From: Halicephalobus mephisto
Lineage: Eukaryota > Nematoda > Chromadorea > Rhabditida > Panagrolaimidae
NCBI GenBank assembly: GCA_009193035.1
Contig: SWDT01000030.1
Location: 124,001-188,000, forward strand
DNA length: 64,000 bases
Reading direction: 5' to 3'
The notes beneath the pieces were generated by a model. It worked only from the letters and a program-made list of their open reading frames with translations, had not been told where the DNA came from and made no database searches. Of the stretch, positions 60,233-64,000 are shown one piece after another; positions within the stretch are counted from its first letter, which is position 1; each line of letters begins with the position of its first letter. The translations under genes and the position numbers were made by a program.

Positions 60233-61608
60233 TCAAAAATCATCATCTTCGGTTGTTGACGTCGTTTCTTCGTCATCTTCTACCGTACTTGCAACATCAG
60301 AAGTCATACAAGGAGGAATAAAAACTGTCCCAAATGACGTCATCTAAAAAATAAAAAAAGTTATTTTTACAAAAAATAAAAATTAAATAAAATTTAAAAA
60401 ATAAATTTAAAATTAAACAAAAATTAAAAAATTAAAAAACATTAAAAAAATAATTTAAATAAAATTAAAAATTAAACATTACAAAAAATAAAAATTTAAA
60501 AAATTAATTTAAAATTAAACAAAAATTAAAAAACATTAAAAAAAACAATTAAAATAAATTTAAAATTAAAAATTAAACATAATAAAAAACGAAAAATAAA
60601 AATTAAATAAAATTTAAAAAATTAATTTAAAATTAAACAAAAATTAAATTTTAATTTTAACTTTTATTTTAAAAAATTGTTTAAATTACCTTAAATGTGT
60701 CTCCGATGACCTTCATGGATGCTTTTTTAGAAAATTCAGAAGCCAGAATTCGGATTTTTTCTTTTTTCAATTTCCTTGGATTTTTTGGATTATCTTCAAT
60801 CCGAAATTTTTTTTGAAATTTAGTAACTACAGTAATTCCGGAATCTTTGGAAACTTTTGGAAAATTTTCCGGAGATTTTTCGAAAATAAAATTATCTGAA
60901 AATTAACAAATTTTTAAATTTTCAAAAAATTCAAACCTTGTTTTTTTATTTTTTTAAAAATTAATTCATCCGTTATTTTTTTTTCAAAATATTGATTTTT
61001 ATTTAATTTATTTTTTCCATCTTCTTCGTTACCGTACTTGTCGTTTTCATTGTCTTTTCTTTTTTGGTTTTTTAATTTTTGTTTTTTGTCGTTTTTCTCT
61101 TCCTTCATACAGTCAGTTTTGTCCTTTTTTCCTCTTTTTCCTTCTTTGCTCTTTTCTTTTTTCTCGCCTGTTATAGGGCCATTTTTATCGTTTTTGTTCA
61201 TAATCACACGTTCATCTTTGTCCTTTTTTCCTTCTTTTTTCTTTTCACCCTTGTCCTTTTTTCCTCTTTTTCCTTCTTTGCTCTTTTCTTTTTTCTCGTC
61301 TGTTATAGGGCCATTTTTATCGTTTTCGTTCATAGTCACACGTTCATCTTTGTCCTTTTTTCCTTCTTTTTCTTTTTTCTTGTCTTCTTTGTTCTTTACA
61401 TGACCAGTTTTGTCTTTTTTATCTTCTTTACTTTTTCTTTCATCTTTGTCCTTCTTTCCCTTTTTTTCCTTTTCATTTCTCATATTTTGGTTTTCGTCAT
61501 CTTTATCCTCTTTAATCTTCTTTTGCGATTTTTTTTCAAGATATTCCTGGTTGATTTCGTCATCCAGGTTCTCCTGTTTTTGAATCACTTTTTTCTTGGT
61601 TACTGTAT
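60233..61608 (-). CDS. lysine-rich, highly charged low-complexity protein, 5' end not found
   Basis: Exons 60937-61608, 60690-60895 and 60233-60343 join in phase to about 329 residues. The upstream start exon is not identified: the first exon opens in phase 2 behind a good 3' splice site, and its first in-frame ATG is internal. The N-terminal 220 residues are Lys/Glu/Asp repeats with motifs such as EGKKDKDERV and NDKNGPIT; a segment of about 45 residues is duplicated in tandem. The C-terminal part is ordinary sequence (KVIGDTFKMTSFGTVFIPP) and ends in an acidic tail, TTSTTEDDDF. Probably disordered; I do not recognise a family. Introns are simple A+T repeats. Confidence 0.62.
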
Positions 61609-62080
61609 CTGAAAATTATTATTAAAAAACAAAAAAATAAAAATTACCTTTATTTTTGAAAATTTCGAACATTTAAATTTTTCAAAATTAAAAAATTCAA
61701 AATTTCCAAAAATTTTTATGCAAATTTTTTAAGAAAATTAAAAATCACAAAAATTTTTTAAAATAATTTTGAAAAATTTTAGAATTTTTTTAAAATTTCG
61801 AAAAATTATTAAATTTTTAAGTTTCTAAAATTCCAAAAATCTTTAATTTTGAAATTTTGAAAAATGCTATAATTTTTTATTTAATTTTGGATAATTCTAA
61901 AATTCCCAAATAATTACAAAAAAAATCAATTCCATTTCTTAATGACGTCATTTCAATTTTTCATTTTTAAAACAATTTATTATTTATCAAAAATATGAAA
62001 GAACTGATAAGAATTTGTATGGGCAAACACGTTGAAGAATTCTCGGATGAATCCACAATTGAGCATATCAAGGCAAGTTA
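61609..62080. other. spacer between the lysine-rich gene and the deacetylase-like gene
   Basis: Mostly A+T-rich. A short plus-strand frame at 61995-62075 (MKELIRICMGKHVEE) overlaps the 3' UTR of the minus-strand gene and has no supporting splice partner. The first exon of the lysine-rich gene could lie here but was not found. Confidence 0.45.
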
Positions 62081-63935
62081 TTAATTTCTTTTCCCATAAA
62101 GGAGTTCTTGACCTTGATTAACACCCATCGGATCATTCAACCACGGATAAACCGCCGGACAAGATCCACAAATTCTAAAAGAATGAGCTGATCTTTGATT
62201 TGGACCACTAGAATAAGAACAAATTGATGGATTTTCACATGGTCTAATTCGTTGATGAATTCTATATCGACATTGCCAAGGAGTAAAATTATTAATTTTA
62301 ATTATTTTAGTCGGACGTTCCATCCATTCAATTGCTTGAGTCATTGTAACTACAAAGGTATCTCTTCTAGCTAAAACTTCTTCAAGAAACATTTCTATCG
62401 CATTAACAGCTCCTGCTTCTGGAATACTGTTCAAAAATTCAGAATCCAAAGTCAACAAAAACGGAGTTTTGTTAGCTGCCACAGACCGATTGAAATTGTT
62501 CATCAAAGTCCCAAAAAGCGATCTCGGAGTTTCGTAAATTTTCACCAAACTCCTCAACATTGTGACCTTCTTCCCGTCTTCTCTGACTAATTCATTAATC
62601 GGAAATTGCCAAATTCCCGGATGTTTTTCCTTCACACAATGTTGTCCATTAGAGCAAATCCAGGAAGTTTTGTAATCCAAAGTTTGGGGCCAGAAAGGAC
62701 CTCCTTCAACAGGAAGAGAATTATCATAAAGAAAATGATTTTGTTCCATCATTTTTAGTTGATTATCTCCTCCCATTGCAAATTTCGGAGCTCTTACACC
62801 AATAATTTTCGACGGATTTACATAAGAAAATCTCGAAAGAGCTTCTCTCATCCCTGCCATTTCAGCTTTCCATTCAGCAATCGACCGTTCTGGAGCTCCT
62901 ATTTTCCTAAATTCACATTATTAAAAAAATTAATTTCTTCGTTAATTATATTGTAAAAACTTTCGCGTTGGGACTAGATTAGATAAATCTAACTTGTTAT
63001 TAAAAAAATAAAACTTTTAAAATTCTTAATTTTAGATCATTTTCAAAATTTCTATAATATGCCAAAAAACCAAAAATGAACGTTGTTACGAAATTGTCTC
63101 GAAGCGAATACCAGGGATTTCATGAAAACTACAGTAACCAATACATTGTTACGAAATTATCTCAACGCGAATACCAGGGATTTCATAAAAACTACAGTAA
63201 CCTGTGTATTGTTACGAAATTATCTCAATGCGAATACCAGGGATTTCATGAAAACTACAGTAACCTCTGCGTTGATTTTATACGATAGTTATTTCGTAAT
63301 TTTTATACAATCAAAGAACTCGCCGAAAACTAACTCCACTACTCGTTCCAAAAATTTTTTAAATTTCTATTAAGTTCTAAAATTTATAAAACTTCAATTA
63401 TGAAAAACTTACGTAATTGAATTAACCGCAATTTCATGTCCAGAACTGAAAAGCCATTGAACTTGATCATAGTTATTCCATTCATGAGAAACAAAAAACG
63501 TTCCTTTGATTGGACAATTGTTTGGATTTCTGAATTTTCCATTAAACAAACTTTTGAATATATTAATTGTTCTATCAGTAACCGGTCCTTCGAAAGTCAA
63601 TAAAACCATTTGAGGAGTTTCTTCTGGTTTCAAATTTCCAGGAATACCATTTCCACAAAAACAATATGGTAAAACACATTTTCCATCAGCAGGACAATCC
63701 TTAATTAATTCAAAATCATTCCCAGGAAACTTAGAATCAATATTTCTCGAATTCGGCAATGGCGACGGAGTTCTCACATGCTCAAGGACAGTGGATCTGG
63801 GAGTCGTCTGTGGAGTTCTGTAGCTAGATTCACTTTTTTCTCTCGGGAATTCTGTCACTTCACTTCCAGAAACCAAAGGCAAATACGGAGCTACCGTAGA
63901 CACAGCCATCGGAGCCACAATATTTCCAACTTGAT
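62081..63935 (-). CDS. chitin-deacetylase-like protein (NodB fold), partial, probably inactive
   Basis: Two exons, 63413-63935 and 62081-62906, join in phase (T split AC/G). The gene continues off the right edge, so the N-terminus (signal peptide and any chitin-binding domain) is missing. The first exon holds a Ser/Thr/Pro-rich linker, then the start of a polysaccharide-deacetylase domain: MVLLTFEGPVTDRTINIFK, FNGKFRNPNNCPIKGTFFVS, GHEIAVNSIT. Next come VRAPKFAMGG and a Cys-containing C-terminal region. Active relatives have TFDD and HxxxHS metal/catalytic positions; here they read TFEG and HEIAVNS, so both Asp and the second His are replaced. It likely binds chitin without deacetylating it. 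Intron 1 holds three copies of a 59 bp unit. Confidence 0.85.
63070..63290. repeat. 59 bp tandem repeat, three copies, in the deacetylase-like intron
   Basis: Units of GTTACGAAATTNTCTCAACG, GAATACCAGGGATTTCAT and GAAAACTACAGTAACC. A related single copy lies near 55335-55395 in an ABCG intron. Confidence 0.92.
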
Positions 63936-64000
63936 CTAAAAAATAAAAATTAAAAAAAAATAAAATTAAAATTAAAAAATAAAAAAAGTAAAAAAGTAAA

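Noticed and set aside
61038..61612. Long plus-strand frames rich in Phe, Leu and Ser
   Set aside because: Antisense shadow of the lysine-rich protein; AAG/AAA codons read as CTT/TTT on the other strand.

Overview
The window reads as nuclear DNA of a rhabditid nematode close to Caenorhabditis. It is strongly A+T-rich. Introns are mostly short with GTAAGT-type donors and TTTTTCAG/TTTTTAG acceptors. Many initiator ATGs lie just behind an unpaired 3' splice site, as expected for spliced-leader trans-splicing. The recognised proteins (UBC-17/BIRC6-type E2, White-type ABCG, claudin-like, Ly6/ET-module, DHHC, PFK) have nematode character. From memory, several of their C. elegans relatives are X-linked, so conserved X synteny is possible but unverified. 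There is no operon in the bacterial sense, and I saw no rRNA, convincing tRNA, CRISPR array or autonomous transposon.

Layout: 1-2.5 kb holds two weak gene candidates. 2.5-7.5 kb is repeat desert. 7.5-13.8 kb (+) is the ubc-17 orthologue. 13.8-16.3 kb is repeats. 16.3-24.7 kb (+) is a bifunctional pseudouridine-5'-phosphate glycosidase/PfkB kinase gene, with a complete tetraspanin-like gene nested on the other strand in its 4.4 kb fifth intron. 25.3-40.9 kb is a block of secreted-protein genes: a small Ly6-type protein (-), a secreted glycoside hydrolase resembling GH162 endo-beta-1,2-glucanases (+), and two tandem GH1 beta-glucosidase genes (+) that both carry an N-terminal Ly6/ET cysteine module. 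41.5-44.8 kb (-) is 6-phosphofructokinase. 46.7-48.7 kb (+) is a DHHC palmitoyltransferase. 48.9-51.1 kb (-) is a claudin-like membrane protein. 54.4-59.6 kb (-) is an ABCG half-transporter. 60.2-61.6 kb (-) is a lysine-rich, low-complexity protein. 62.1-63.9 kb (-) is the 3' part of a chitin-deacetylase-like gene that runs off the right edge and lacks most catalytic positions.

How the genes may work together: the 26.7-40.9 kb block could be a digestive or glycan-processing cluster, with an endo-glucanase-like enzyme producing oligosaccharides and the two Ly6-GH1 enzymes trimming them. A pair of intestinal-type GATA sites precedes the first hydrolase. The other genes look like unrelated housekeeping or membrane genes.

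The most distinctive observation is the Ly6-GH1 fusion. Two paralogues keep it with the same phase-0 exon junction and intact catalytic glutamates, 4-11 kb from a free-standing Ly6 gene. A second theme is minisatellite families shared between introns of unrelated genes, plus several long inverted repeats able to form hairpins. Splice models were built by eye from frame, phase and consensus sites. No database search was possible.
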